64,000 nt of DNA from the NCBI RefSeq assembly GCF_002160525.1, contig NZ_NFKT01000001.1, positions 1-64,000 on the forward strand, given 5' to 3'. Positions 35,775 through 47,328 of this stretch are shown piece after piece; the first letter of the stretch is position 1; every line of letters begins with the position of its first letter. The stretch comes from Lachnoclostridium sp. An169. GTDB lineage: Bacteria > Bacillota > Clostridia > Lachnospirales > Lachnospiraceae. Both the position numbers and the translations under genes were made by a program. The notes below the pieces were generated by a model that ran no database searches, was not told the origin of the DNA, and saw only the letters and a program-made list of their open reading frames with translations.

Positions 35775-35987
35775 GTGCGTGGTATCGCAAGGAAAAGTGC
35801 TCCGATCCATGTGATCGTTCATTATCCGAAAACAGAAGAGGGCAGACATGAGCTGGCAGTCCGGGCGGCAGGCGTCCACGCTGATATGGTCGGTCAGTAT
35901 ATCAACAGGTTGAATTGCCCCTCTGAACAGAAAATACAGTTGATTGATGAGATCATCCATTCAGCTGTCAAAGAAAAAACAGACTGA
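35775..35987 (+). CDS. Small conserved-looking protein of unknown function
   Basis: About 70 residues (SAPIHVIVHYPKTEEGRHEL ... GQYINRLNCPSEQKIQLIDE). I recall similar short proteins in Lachnospiraceae mobile elements but know no function. The listed GTG start lies inside the ribosome-site-like GGGGAGGTG. An ATC at 35784, at normal spacing, is where related proteins would begin, so the start is doubtful. Its size would suit an accessory factor for the recombinase; that is speculation. Confidence 0.55.
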   Translation: MRGIARKSAPIHVIVHYPKTEEGRHELAVRAAGVHADMVGQYINRLNCPSEQKIQLIDEIIHSAVKEKTD

Positions 35988-36035
35988 CGATCTGGGTTCA
36001 AGATGGTCAGTCTGTCGAAGTATGACTTCAATTAT

Positions 36036-36632
36036 TCAAATGTTATTCTGATTTGATGCATTCTGGTTGGCTAAGAGCACTTCACGAAAATATTTTTCCC
36101 AGGTAAGCTTAAACATTCTTTTTTTATCTGATTCCCAGTTCCGGTAAGTATTTGGATTCACATGCAGCATTCTCGCAAAGGGTTTCTTCTTTAACCCCAT
36201 TTTTTCCCGGCACTCTTTTAGCATTTTCCCCTGACCTTTATATAAGAAAAGATTGTATTCATCCAGAAGGTCTTCAACCGGGATATGATAGAAGTCTGCC
36301 AGCCTGTCCACCACTTCTTTCGGGTAGTAATCTACATATCCTACTTCATAATCTATATAGTGCCCTTTGGAGATCCCGATCTGTTCTGCAACCTCTTTCT
36401 GCATCAGCCCCATATGATGGCGGCACCAGCGCAGACGGTCAGGAACGTTTTGTATTTCTTCATAACTGTGATACTGCTGATTAAACTGCTGGGCTTCCCG
36501 GAGCTTGCGGGGAGCGATCAGCCGGAATGTATGGATGCACAGAGGCGCGTACTGTACAATGCCGTCTTCTGTTCTGCACATGAGATAATTTTCATCTGAA
36601 AACTTTGTAAATACCTTCCAATGTGACTGCAA
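36036..36632 (-). CDS. Protein with two helix-turn-helix domains, beside the right attachment site
   Basis: 198 residues from a TTG at 36632 with only a weak AGGA ahead. An XRE domain lies at about 67-130 (LRWCRHHMGLMQKEVAEQIG, ISKGHYIDYEVGYVDYY). A second HTH-like part follows near the end (MGLKKKPFARMLHVNPNTYR). It is transcribed away from sigK into the element. After excision the recombinase frame would run through 18 extra codons straight into this frame, predicting one 814-residue product. Confidence 0.72.
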   Translation of the reverse strand: MQSHWKVFTKFSDENYLMCRTEDGIVQYAPLCIHTFRLIAPRKLREAQQFNQQYHSYEEIQNVPDRLRWCRHHMGLMQKEVAEQIGISKGHYIDYEVGYVDYYPKEVVDRLADFYHIPVEDLLDEYNLFLYKGQGKMLKECREKMGLKKKPFARMLHVNPNTYRNWESDKKRMFKLTWEKYFREVLLANQNASNQNNI

Positions 36633-36671
36633 TCCTTGCTGGGGGATTTTTCCCGGGAGTAAAACCGCATT

Positions 36672-36695
36672 GGCGATAGGATAGCATTTTCCACA
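36672..36695. other. Right attachment site of the skin element
   Basis: The plus strand reads GATAGGATAG-CATTT-TCCACA with the core at 36685-36689. GATAGGATAG is the element arm; TCCACA to the right is sigK 5' segment. The arm is the inverse of GCTATCCTCTC at the left end with one mismatch in 11 bp. Confidence 0.88.
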
Positions 36696-36952
36696 CAGCG
36701 GGAGGCATAGGCGGCCAGACGGTTTCCTTTATCCGGATTGAAAGTGACGACTGCTTTGATCAGTCCGATCGTTCCGATGGAGATCAGATCCTCAGGATCC
36801 TCCTCAAGGTTCTGATACTTCTTGATGACATGGGCTACAAGCCGGAGATTTCGTTCGATCAGGATGTGCTTTGCCTCGAGGTCTCCCTCAGTATATCTCT
36901 GGATGTAATACTTTTCTTCCGCAGGAGTGAGGGGATTGGGAAATGATTTCAA
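36685..36952 (-). CDS. sigK: sigK 5' segment (sporulation sigma-K region 2), split by the skin element
   Basis: Starting at TTG 36952 (AAGAGGTG, 5-nt gap) it reads MKSFPNPLTPAEEKYYIQ, NLRLVAHVIKKY, DLISIGTIGLIKAV, RLAAYASRCVEN: 89 residues of sigma region 2. Without excision the frame continues into element DNA as ...AILSPMRFYSREK and stops near 36518, giving a non-functional product. A TAA lies in frame only a few codons above the alternative GTG at 36970, so no B. subtilis-like pro-sequence can be encoded. Confidence 0.92.
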
Positions 36953-36979
36953 GACGGCACCTCTTAGCACATTTGATAT

Positions 36980-37007
36980 AGTTTATGTAAAAGTGTCGGA
37001 AATTGTG
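36980..37007 (-). promoter_or_regulatory. Possible sigma-E-type promoter of sigK
   Basis: On the minus strand CATAAACT (36987-36980) resembles the sigma-E -10 (CATACA-T), and CACAATT about 13 nt further upstream is a loose -35 match. Sigma-E control of sigK is known in spore formers; the boxes here are weak matches. Confidence 0.4.
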
Positions 37008-37044
37008 CTTTTCCAACAAAAATGTCCCTTTGGAGAAAAAAAGA

Positions 37045-37073
37045 TTGACAGTACGCTCTGCGTGGAGTATGAT
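37045..37073 (+). promoter_or_regulatory. Promoter of the comM-dprA-topA string
   Basis: TTGACA (37045-37050), 17-bp spacer, TATGAT (37068-37073). It lies in the 288-bp gap between the divergent sigK segment and comM. Confidence 0.75.
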
Positions 37074-37240
37074 AACAGTACATTTCCGGGTGAGTCTTAC
37101 CCGGCGATCATTTCCGGCTGGTTCAGCCAAGTTTTCAGAAGCTGGTTTGCCGTAAGGTTTATTGACGACTGAAAAAGCGGTTGTGGTGGACTGCATTTAC
37201 TTTTGCTACGGAACAGGAAACTCATGGAAAGGAGTGCAGG

Positions 37241-38842
37241 ATGAGTTTCAGCACAGTTTTATCCGCGGCTGTGGACGGGCTTGCGGTGGAGTTTGTACAC
37301 GTGGAGACAGATGTGTCCAACGGGCTTCCGGTATTTCACATGGTAGGATATCTGTCATCAGAGGTAAAGGAAGCGGGGGAGAGAGTACGCACGGCGGTAA
37401 AGAATACGGGGCTCGCTTTCCCGCCGAGGAGGATGGTAGTAAACCTTTCGCCTGCCACAGTGCGCAAGAGAGGGGCGTCCTTTGATCTGCCGATTGCGGT
37501 GTCGGTTCTCATGGCGCTAGGAGAGATTGATCCGCTGCGCGCGGAGGGATGTCTCATCATAGGAGAACTGGGACTGGACGGGAGCGTGAGGAAGGTGCCG
37601 GGGGTCCTGCCTGTTGTCATGGAGGCAAAAAAGCGGGGAATCCTCTGCTTCATCCTCCCCGGTGACAATGCGGCGGAAGGCGCCCTTGTGGACGGAGTCA
37701 GCATTATCGGCGTCCGGACCCTTATGGAGGTAGTCGGCTGCCTTCGGGACACGGCGCCCTTAGAGGCTATTGCCGGGCGGCAGCGGGAAGAGAAGGAAAG
37801 AAGGGGGCGGAAAGCAGGCAGTGGCTCACAGGAGGCGGATAACCAGTCCCCGGCGCCGGACGGACAGGGTGCGGAGGCGGATTTCTCACAGGTACGGGGG
37901 CAGGAGAATGTGCGCAGAGCAGCGGAGATTGCAGTGTCCGGCGGGCATAACCTGCTTCTCATCGGACCTCCGGGAAGCGGAAAGTCTCTCACGGCCCGGT
38001 GCATCGCGGGCATTCTTCCGCCGCTGACCATGGAGGAGAGCATGGAGATCACAAAGATATACAGCGTCATGGGGATGCTGGATGAAGAACAGCCCCTGAT
38101 CCGCCACAGGCCTTTCCGGGAAGTGCATCACACGGCGACCAGGGCAGCGATGATCGGCGGCGGAATGGTGCCAAGACCCGGGGAGATCAGTCTCGCAAGC
38201 GGCGGAATTCTCTTCCTCGACGAACTTGCGGAATTTCGCAAAAGCGTGCTGGAGGTTCTGCGGCAGCCCCTGGAGAACCGGGAAATCCAGATCTCGAGGA
38301 CTTACGGAAAGTACACCTTCCCGGCAGATTTCATCCTTGTGGCAGCCATGAATCCCTGTCCGTGCGGATGCTATCCGGATCTGGACAGGTGCACCTGCAC
38401 TCCCTTCCAGATTCAGAATTACTTAAGCCGCATCAGCCAGCCTTTCCTGGACCGCATCGACCTGTGTGCGGAGGCGGCAAAGGTAAAGTACGGCGATCTG
38501 ACCGGTGGAAAGCCTTCGGAAAGCTCGGCGGAAATCCGCAGGCGGGTCTGTGCGGCCAGAGAGGTGCAGAAAGAACGGTACCGGGGAAGCAGAATCCGGA
38601 CAAACGCCATGCTGAGAGGTGCGATGCTGGAGAAATACTGCGAACTGGGCGAAAAAGAAAAAAGGGTAATGGAACAGGCATATGAGGTGCTGGGACTGAC
38701 CGCCAGGGCATACCACCGGATACTGAGGACTGCGCGCACTATCGCGGATATGGACGGAGAGGAGAAGATCCGGGAGGAGCATCTCTGCGAGGCAGTGGGA
38801 TACAGAACTGTGGACAGAAAATACTGGGGAGGCAGACTGTGA
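37241..38842 (+). CDS. comM: ComM/YifB family Mg-chelatase-like AAA ATPase
   Basis: 533 residues from ATG 37241 (MSFSTVLSAAVDGLAVEFVH), with AAAGGAG upstream. An N-terminal Lon-protease-like fold precedes the AAA+ core with Walker A GPPGSGKSLT and the GGIPRPGEISLA-like segment GGGMVPRPGEISLAS. The cysteine-rich AMNPCPCGCYPD...CTC follows. ComM-type helicases promote branch migration in natural transformation; in Clostridia the gene usually precedes dprA, as here (1-bp overlap). Confidence 0.92.
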   Translation: MSFSTVLSAAVDGLAVEFVHVETDVSNGLPVFHMVGYLSSEVKEAGERVRTAVKNTGLAFPPRRMVVNLSPATVRKRGASFDLPIAVSVLMALGEIDPLRAEGCLIIGELGLDGSVRKVPGVLPVVMEAKKRGILCFILPGDNAAEGALVDGVSIIGVRTLMEVVGCLRDTAPLEAIAGRQREEKERRGRKAGSGSQEADNQSPAPDGQGAEADFSQVRGQENVRRAAEIAVSGGHNLLLIGPPGSGKSLTARCIAGILPPLTMEESMEITKIYSVMGMLDEEQPLIRHRPFREVHHTATRAAMIGGGMVPRPGEISLASGGILFLDELAEFRKSVLEVLRQPLENREIQISRTYGKYTFPADFILVAAMNPCPCGCYPDLDRCTCTPFQIQNYLSRISQPFLDRIDLCAEAAKVKYGDLTGGKPSESSAEIRRRVCAAREVQKERYRGSRIRTNAMLRGAMLEKYCELGEKEKRVMEQAYEVLGLTARAYHRILRTARTIADMDGEEKIREEHLCEAVGYRTVDRKYWGGRL

Positions 38843-39960
38843 TGGAAGAGAAAGAGAACAGAGGGACAGAGACAAAGATCGCACCGGAGGAGTACTGGCT
38901 TGCAGGGATCCGGAAGCTTCCGGGAAGAAAAAAATATCTCCTCAGGCAGCAGTTTAAAAATGCAGAGAATGTTTATTATATAGAAGAAACAGAATTATCG
39001 AAAATTCAGTTCTTGACAGAGGCGGAGCGCAATACAATATTGCAGGCGAAGAAGGACAGGGGATATGCCGGAGAATATGAAAAGATGAAGGAGAAAGGCA
39101 TCCGGTTCATCCCGTATTTTTCGCCGGAATATCCGGATAAACTCCGGGAGATTCCCGACTTCCCCTATGCCCTCTATGTCAGGGGAACCCTGCCGGACTG
39201 CAATTCGAGGAAGGCGGCGGTGATCGGGGCGAGGCAGTGCAGTCCCTACGGAGAAAAATATGCCGTGGAATTTGCAAGGCAGCTTGCGGCGGGAGGTGTG
39301 GAGATTATCAGCGGCCTGGCACGCGGGATTGACGGAATGGGACAGCGGGGCGCTCTTATGGGAGGAGGCAGGACATATGCTGTGCTTGGATGCGGGGTGG
39401 ACATCTGTTATCCGAGAGAGCATATCGGGCTGTATGTGGATATTCTGGAGCAGGGCGGAGGCATCCTGTCGGAACTGCCTCCCGGTTCCCCGCCCCTTCC
39501 GCAGAATTTCCCCGCCCGCAACCGGATCATCAGCGGACTTTCCGATGCGGTCCTGATCATGGAGGCAAGGGAGAAAAGCGGGTCGCTGATCACGGCGGAC
39601 ATGGCGCTGGAACAGGGGAGAGATGTTTACGCCCTGCCGGGACCGGTAAACAGCGCCTTAAGCTGCGGCTGCAACCGGCTGATTCAGCAGGGCGCGGGGA
39701 TTTTACTGTCCCCGGAAGCACTTCTGGAGGAGTGGGGGATTTCCGGAGGCAGGAAAGGGAAAATGAACGACAAAAATCAAAAAGTGCTTGAAAGTACAGA
39801 AAATTTGGTGTATAGTTGTCTCGGTTTGTTTCCGAAGAGCGTGGACCAGCTGTCTGCAGAGACAAAGCTTGGGGTAAAGGAGCTTATGCGGATACTGGTT
39901 TCCCTGGAACTGCGGGGATATATCAGAGAAATATCAAAGAATAATTACGTATCCGTGTGA
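38842..39960 (+). CDS. dprA: DNA-processing protein DprA
   Basis: 372 residues; ATG 38842 or the GTG three bases earlier, both after GGGGAGG. The Rossmann-fold core has VIGARQCSPYGEKYA, IISGLARGIDGMGQRGAL, AVLGCGVDICYP, FPARNRIISGLSDAVLIMEA and KSGSLITADMALEQGRDVYA. A winged-helix domain ends the protein. DprA loads RecA onto incoming single-stranded DNA. Overlap with comM suggests joint expression. Confidence 0.95.
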   Translation: MEEKENRGTETKIAPEEYWLAGIRKLPGRKKYLLRQQFKNAENVYYIEETELSKIQFLTEAERNTILQAKKDRGYAGEYEKMKEKGIRFIPYFSPEYPDKLREIPDFPYALYVRGTLPDCNSRKAAVIGARQCSPYGEKYAVEFARQLAAGGVEIISGLARGIDGMGQRGALMGGGRTYAVLGCGVDICYPREHIGLYVDILEQGGGILSELPPGSPPLPQNFPARNRIISGLSDAVLIMEAREKSGSLITADMALEQGRDVYALPGPVNSALSCGCNRLIQQGAGILLSPEALLEEWGISGGRKGKMNDKNQKVLESTENLVYSCLGLFPKSVDQLSAETKLGVKELMRILVSLELRGYIREISKNNYVSV

Positions 39961-40020
39961 AAATTTCCGCACGGATATATAGAAAAGGCAGCAGGGCTGC
40001 CGGATGGAGGAGTAAGGTAT

Positions 40021-42099
40021 ATGGCACACTATCTGGTTATCGTGGAGTCGCCTGCAAAGGTAAAGACGATTAAGAAATTTCTGGGAAATAATTATACGGT
40101 AGCAGCTTCCCAGGGGCATGTCCGCGACCTGCCAAAGAGTTCGCTGGGAATCGACATCGAGCATGATTACGAGCCCAAATACATCACGATACGGGGAAAA
40201 GGAGACATCCTTGCAAATCTGAGAAAAGAGGCAAAAAAATCAGACAAAGTGTATCTTGCAACCGACCCTGACCGGGAAGGAGAGGCAATTTCGTGGCATC
40301 TTGCAGCGGCGCTGAAACTGGATGAGAAGAAGATGCGCCGGATCACATTTAACGAGATCACGAAGAATGCGGTAAAAGCTTCGCTGAAGAATCCAAGGGA
40401 CCTGGACATGGATCTTGTGGATGCCCAGCAGGCGCGGCGTGTCCTGGACCGTATGGTGGGATATATGATCAGCCCGATCCTCTGGGCAAAGGTAAAGCGC
40501 GGCTTAAGTGCGGGAAGAGTCCAGTCTGTCGCCCTGCGGCTGATTGCGGACCGGGAGGATGAGATCAATGCGTTCATTCCGGAAGAGTACTGGACGCTGG
40601 ATGTGATCCTCAGAGTGAAGGGGGAAAAGCGCCCTCTTACTGCCAGATTCTACGGCACGGAGAAAGAAAAGATGACGATCCGTTCCAGGGAAGAACTGGA
40701 TCAGATCATGAAAGCAGTGGAAAACGCACAGTTTTCCATCGCGGATATTAAAACCAGTGAGCGGATCAGAAAGGCGCCTCTGCCGTTTACTACCAGTACG
40801 CTTCAGCAGGAGGCGTCCAAGGCGCTGAATTTCGGAACCCAGAAGACCATGCGCATCGCGCAGCAGCTCTATGAAGGCGTGGATATCAAGGGAAACGGCA
40901 CGGTCGGTGTCATTACCTATCTGCGTACCGATTCCACGAGAATTGCCGAGGAGGCGGATGCGGCTGCGAGAGAGTACATTGCTTCCACTTACGGGGAGAA
41001 TTATGTGGCGGCAGGCAGCGGCACAAAAAGTACCGGAAAGAAGATCCAGGATGCCCATGAGGCGATCCGTCCCACGGACATCACGAGGACGCCGGCTTCT
41101 CTGAAAGATTCTCTTACAAGGGATCAGTTCCGGCTGTATCAGCTGATCTGGAAGCGTTTTGCGGCCAGCAGGATGCAGCCTGCCCGCTATGAGTCCACGG
41201 CGGTGAAAATCGGTGCCGGCGGATACTTCTTTACGGTTTCCACGTCGCGGCTTGTCTTCGACGGATTCCGTTCGGTCTATACCGAGGCAGAGGAAGAGAA
41301 GGAAGAGAGCAATGTGCTTGTAGGCCATCTGAACAGGGATTCTGTCCTGACGAAAGAAGAACTGGAGTCAAAACAGCATTTCACACAGCCGCCGGCGCAC
41401 TATACGGAGGCGACTCTGGTGAAGACGCTTGAGGAGCTGGGAATCGGGCGCCCGAGTACCTACGCGCCCACTATCTCCATCATCCTGGGGCGCCGTTATG
41501 TGACGAAAGAGGCGAAGAATCTCTACATTACGGAGATCGGCGAAGTTGTAAACAATATGATGAAGCAGTCTTTCCCGAGCATTGTGGATGTGAATTTCAC
41601 CGCCAATATGGAGGGGCTTCTCGATATGGTCGAGGAGGGGAAGGTGCCCTGGAAAGAGGTAATCCGCAATTTCTACCCGGATCTTGAGGAAGCGGTGAAA
41701 AAGGCGGAAAAAGAACTGGAGACGGTCAAGATCGAGGATGAAGTGACCGATGTGATCTGCGAAGAGTGCGGGCGCAACATGGTGATCAAATACGGTCCCC
41801 ACGGGAAATTCCTCGCCTGCCCGGGCTTCCCGGAATGCCGCAACACCAAGCCCTATCTGGAAAAGATCGGCGTCAAGTGTCCGGTCTGCGGAAAAGACAT
41901 TGTGATCCGCAAGACGAAGAAGGGCAGAAGATATTACGGGTGCGAGAACAATCCGGAATGTGATTTCATGTCATGGCAGAAGCCGTCTGACCAGAAATGT
42001 CCGGAGTGCGGCAGTTATATGGTTGAGAAGGGAAGCCGTCTTGTTTGCGCGAACGAGCAGTGCGGATATGTGACTGCTTTGCCGAAAGAGAAAGAGTAA
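40021..42099 (+). CDS. topA: DNA topoisomerase I
   Basis: A 692-residue type IA topoisomerase relaxing negative supercoils. The Toprim domain begins VIVESPAKVKTIKKFLG with acidic DPDREGEAISWH. The catalytic tyrosine lies in GVITYLRTDSTRIA. Three four-cysteine zinc motifs end the protein: CEECGRNMVIK...CPGFPEC, CPVCGKD...CENNPEC and CPECGSY...CANEQC. The order dprA-topA-codY is shared by many Firmicutes. Confidence 0.97.
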   Translation: MAHYLVIVESPAKVKTIKKFLGNNYTVAASQGHVRDLPKSSLGIDIEHDYEPKYITIRGKGDILANLRKEAKKSDKVYLATDPDREGEAISWHLAAALKLDEKKMRRITFNEITKNAVKASLKNPRDLDMDLVDAQQARRVLDRMVGYMISPILWAKVKRGLSAGRVQSVALRLIADREDEINAFIPEEYWTLDVILRVKGEKRPLTARFYGTEKEKMTIRSREELDQIMKAVENAQFSIADIKTSERIRKAPLPFTTSTLQQEASKALNFGTQKTMRIAQQLYEGVDIKGNGTVGVITYLRTDSTRIAEEADAAAREYIASTYGENYVAAGSGTKSTGKKIQDAHEAIRPTDITRTPASLKDSLTRDQFRLYQLIWKRFAASRMQPARYESTAVKIGAGGYFFTVSTSRLVFDGFRSVYTEAEEEKEESNVLVGHLNRDSVLTKEELESKQHFTQPPAHYTEATLVKTLEELGIGRPSTYAPTISIILGRRYVTKEAKNLYITEIGEVVNNMMKQSFPSIVDVNFTANMEGLLDMVEEGKVPWKEVIRNFYPDLEEAVKKAEKELETVKIEDEVTDVICEECGRNMVIKYGPHGKFLACPGFPECRNTKPYLEKIGVKCPVCGKDIVIRKTKKGRRYYGCENNPECDFMSWQKPSDQKCPECGSYMVEKGSRLVCANEQCGYVTALPKEKE

Positions 42100-42203
42100 T
42101 TGTATTGATTATTTGCGAATTGTATGATAATATATGAATATCTGACGATTTGTCGCAAATTTTATACACAATTTTTCAAATATACCAAAAAATGGAGGAA
42201 ATG

Positions 42204-42983
42204 ATGAGCGTACAACTATTGGATAAAACGAGAAAAATCAATAAGCTGCTGCACAACAACAATTCCAGCAAGGTTGTCTTTAATGATATCTGTGCTGTCC
42301 TGACGGAGATACTGGATTCGAATGTCCTTGTGGTAAGCAGGAAAGGAAAGATCCTGGGAGTGAGCAAGTGCAGCAGGGTGAAGGAGATCCATGAGCTGAT
42401 TACCGAGTCGGTGGGATCCCATATCGACAGTATGCTCAACGAACGCCTCCTCAGCATTTTGTCCACGAAGGAAAATGTCAACCTTGAGACCCTGGGATTT
42501 TCTCCGGATTCTGTGGAGGGATACCAGGCGATCATTACGCCGATCGACATCGCGGGGGAGAGGCTTGGCACACTGTTTATCTACAAGCAGGACGCGACCT
42601 ATTCCATCGACGATATCATCCTGAGCGAATACGGAACCGCCGTGGTCGGTCTGGAGATGCTCCGCTCCGTAAATGAAGAGAATGCGGAGGAGACGCGGAA
42701 AGAACATATTGTCCAGTCGGCGATCAGCACGCTTTCGTTCTCGGAACTGGAAGCGATTATACATATTTTTGATGAGCTGGGCGGCAGCGAGGGAATCCTG
42801 GTGGCCAGCAAGATTGCAGACCGGGTGGGAATCACAAGATCTGTTATTGTGAATGCGCTTCGCAAGTTCGAGAGTGCGGGAGTGATCGAATCCCGCTCCT
42901 CGGGAATGAAGGGAACTTACATTAAGGTGCTCAATGATTATGTGTTTACCGAGTTAGAGCGGATCAAGAAAGAACGGATGTAG
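42204..42983 (+). CDS. codY: GTP-sensing pleiotropic repressor CodY
   Basis: 259 residues from ATG 42204 (MSVQLLDKTRKINKLLHNNN), 5 nt after GGAGG. The N-terminal GAF domain senses branched-chain amino acids (NERLLSILSTKENVNLETLG). The C-terminal winged HTH (SKIADRVGITRSVIVNALRK, then FESAGVIESRSSGMKGTYIK) binds DNA. It represses nutrient-acquisition genes when GTP and branched-chain amino acids are high. A palindromic CodY box was not identified confidently in the upstream AT-rich gap. Confidence 0.96.
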   Translation: MSVQLLDKTRKINKLLHNNNSSKVVFNDICAVLTEILDSNVLVVSRKGKILGVSKCSRVKEIHELITESVGSHIDSMLNERLLSILSTKENVNLETLGFSPDSVEGYQAIITPIDIAGERLGTLFIYKQDATYSIDDIILSEYGTAVVGLEMLRSVNEENAEETRKEHIVQSAISTLSFSELEAIIHIFDELGGSEGILVASKIADRVGITRSVIVNALRKFESAGVIESRSSGMKGTYIKVLNDYVFTELERIKKERM

Positions 42984-42999
42984 GCAGGAGGAAAAGCAT

Positions 43000-43329
43000 A
43001 TGTATGAAGGCAATCCCGTAGACCTGCAAATGGAAAAAGTGATTTCGGCGGACGGGATCTTTGACGATTCCACCCGCAAATGCCAGGTATACAAATACGA
43101 AGTGGAAGAGGACTACATCTATCTGGAACTGAAGGAAGACGACCTGACGGCCATCTCTCTGGATGCCAGATACCGCTGCTATATTTCCACCAGAACCGAG
43201 CTGCTGTACTGCACGGGAGTGGTGAAGGAGAGATACCGCTGCGAGGACCGGAATCTTCTGAAATTCCGGATTAAAAACGGTTTTTATAACGTCACGGAAG
43301 AAAGACGGGGAAAAGAGCGTGCTTTTTAA
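43000..43329 (+). CDS. Hypothetical protein with PilZN-like character
   Basis: 109 residues, 16 bp after codY. Mostly beta-strand: MEKVISADGIFDDSTRKC, YIYLELKEDDLTAISLDA, RYRCYISTRTELLYCTGVVK. The pattern recalls the N-terminal beta-barrel of YcgR-like (PilZN) proteins, but there is no RxxxR or (D/N)xSxxG c-di-GMP motif. I do not recognise the family with confidence. Confidence 0.6.
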   Translation: MYEGNPVDLQMEKVISADGIFDDSTRKCQVYKYEVEEDYIYLELKEDDLTAISLDARYRCYISTRTELLYCTGVVKERYRCEDRNLLKFRIKNGFYNVTEERRGKERAF

Positions 43330-43341
43330 GTGCGCTCTTTT
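43311..43341 (+). terminator. Intrinsic terminator after the codY-linked gene
   Basis: AAAAGAGCG (43311-43319) pairs with CGCTCTTTT (43333-43341). The hairpin includes the stop codon, separating the codY string from groESL. Confidence 0.75.
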
Positions 43342-43389
43342 AAAATACAAAAAAACAGGAAACTGTTTGTAAAAAAAATTTAAACTGTG

Positions 43390-43458
43390 TTGACAAATGG
43401 AATCCGGAGTGCTATTTTATATTCATGAGGTTTAGCACTCGATTGAAATGAGTGCTAA
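43390..43458 (+). promoter_or_regulatory. groESL promoter with CIRCE operator
   Basis: TTGACA (43390-43395), 17-bp spacer, TATTTT (43413-43418). It is followed by a perfect CIRCE, TTAGCACTC-N9-GAGTGCTAA (43432-43458), in the leader. CIRCE is the binding site of the heat-shock repressor HrcA; hrcA itself is not in this window. Confidence 0.95.
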
Positions 43459-43484
43459 TAAACAAATTTCAAGGAGGAATTACA

Positions 43485-43772
43485 ATGAAGTTAGTACCAT
43501 TGGGTGACAAAATTGTTTTAAAACAGTTAGAAGCAGAAGAGACAACAAAATCCGGCATCGTTTTACCGGGACAGGCAAAAGAGAAACCGCAGGAAGCTGA
43601 AGTTATCGCAGTAGGCCCGGGCGGAAATATAGATGGCAAAGAAGTTGTTATGCAGGTTAAAGTGGGAGATAAGGTAATTTACTCCAAATATGCAGGAACA
43701 GATGTAGAGCTTGACGAGGAAGAATATATTATCGTAAAACAGAGCGATATTCTGGCAATCGTTGAGGATTAA
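43485..43772 (+). CDS. groES: Co-chaperonin GroES
   Basis: 95 residues from ATG 43485 (MKLVPLGDKIVLKQLEAEET), with AAGGAGGA ahead. The mobile loop TTKSGIVLPGQAKEKPQEAE and the dome GPGGNIDGKEVVMQVKVGDKV are standard. It caps the GroEL ring. CIRCE control is shared with groEL. Confidence 0.97.
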   Translation: MKLVPLGDKIVLKQLEAEETTKSGIVLPGQAKEKPQEAEVIAVGPGGNIDGKEVVMQVKVGDKVIYSKYAGTDVELDEEEYIIVKQSDILAIVED

Positions 43773-43781
43773 TAAATTTAA

Positions 43782-45425
<1,644 letters not shown>

Positions 45426-45473
45426 TTCATTCGGCGATGTCCGCAGGCGAATGTCATAAACATTAATATTATA

Positions 45474-45517
45474 AAATCCGGGTACATCCCTTTCGCGGGG
45501 AATACCCGGATTTTTTT
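45474..45517 (+). terminator. Terminator of groESL
   Basis: AAATCCGGGTA pairs with TACCCGGATTT, ending in a run of T's at 45511-45517. Confidence 0.9.
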
Positions 45518-47216
<1,699 letters not shown>

Positions 47217-47328
47217 AATACAGGATAAAAAACGGTTACGTTTATAAAATCATAAGATTTTTTTCACAATCCCTTATAAAATCTGTGTTATCATGAAAAA
47301 AGTTACAGAAGAACAGTGAGGCGTACGT

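Larger units (their letters stand above)
20420..36684. mobile_element. Skin-type (sigK intervening) element, 16,265 bp
   Basis: The element is bounded by CATTT at 20420-20424 and 36685-36689 and lies between the two parts of sigK. Excision would restore ...RCVEN|EILMHL... in frame, the same codons at which the B. subtilis skin element splits sigK (recalled from that protein's sequence). The circle would carry AGGATAGC-ATTT-GCTATCCT, a symmetrical attP. Contents: serine recombinase, AraC remnant, licT-bglP-bgl operon, mobL, oriT, DUF3847, dnaC-like, repA, parR/parM-like, a lipoprotein, an XRE gene, a STAND ATPase, a 70-residue protein and a double-HTH protein. It looks like a plasmid or mobilizable element joined to a sporulation-controlled excision system. 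Confidence 0.92.

Noticed and set aside
36518-36684. The sigK 5' frame continues as an open reading frame into the element
   Set aside because: Beyond the CATTT core the residues no longer resemble a sigma factor; this is the non-functional tail of the unexcised gene.
42100-42200. Possible CodY box (AATTTTTCAAATATA) ahead of codY
   Set aside because: The match to AATTTTCWGAAAATT is poor and the region is AT-rich, so it is not better than chance.
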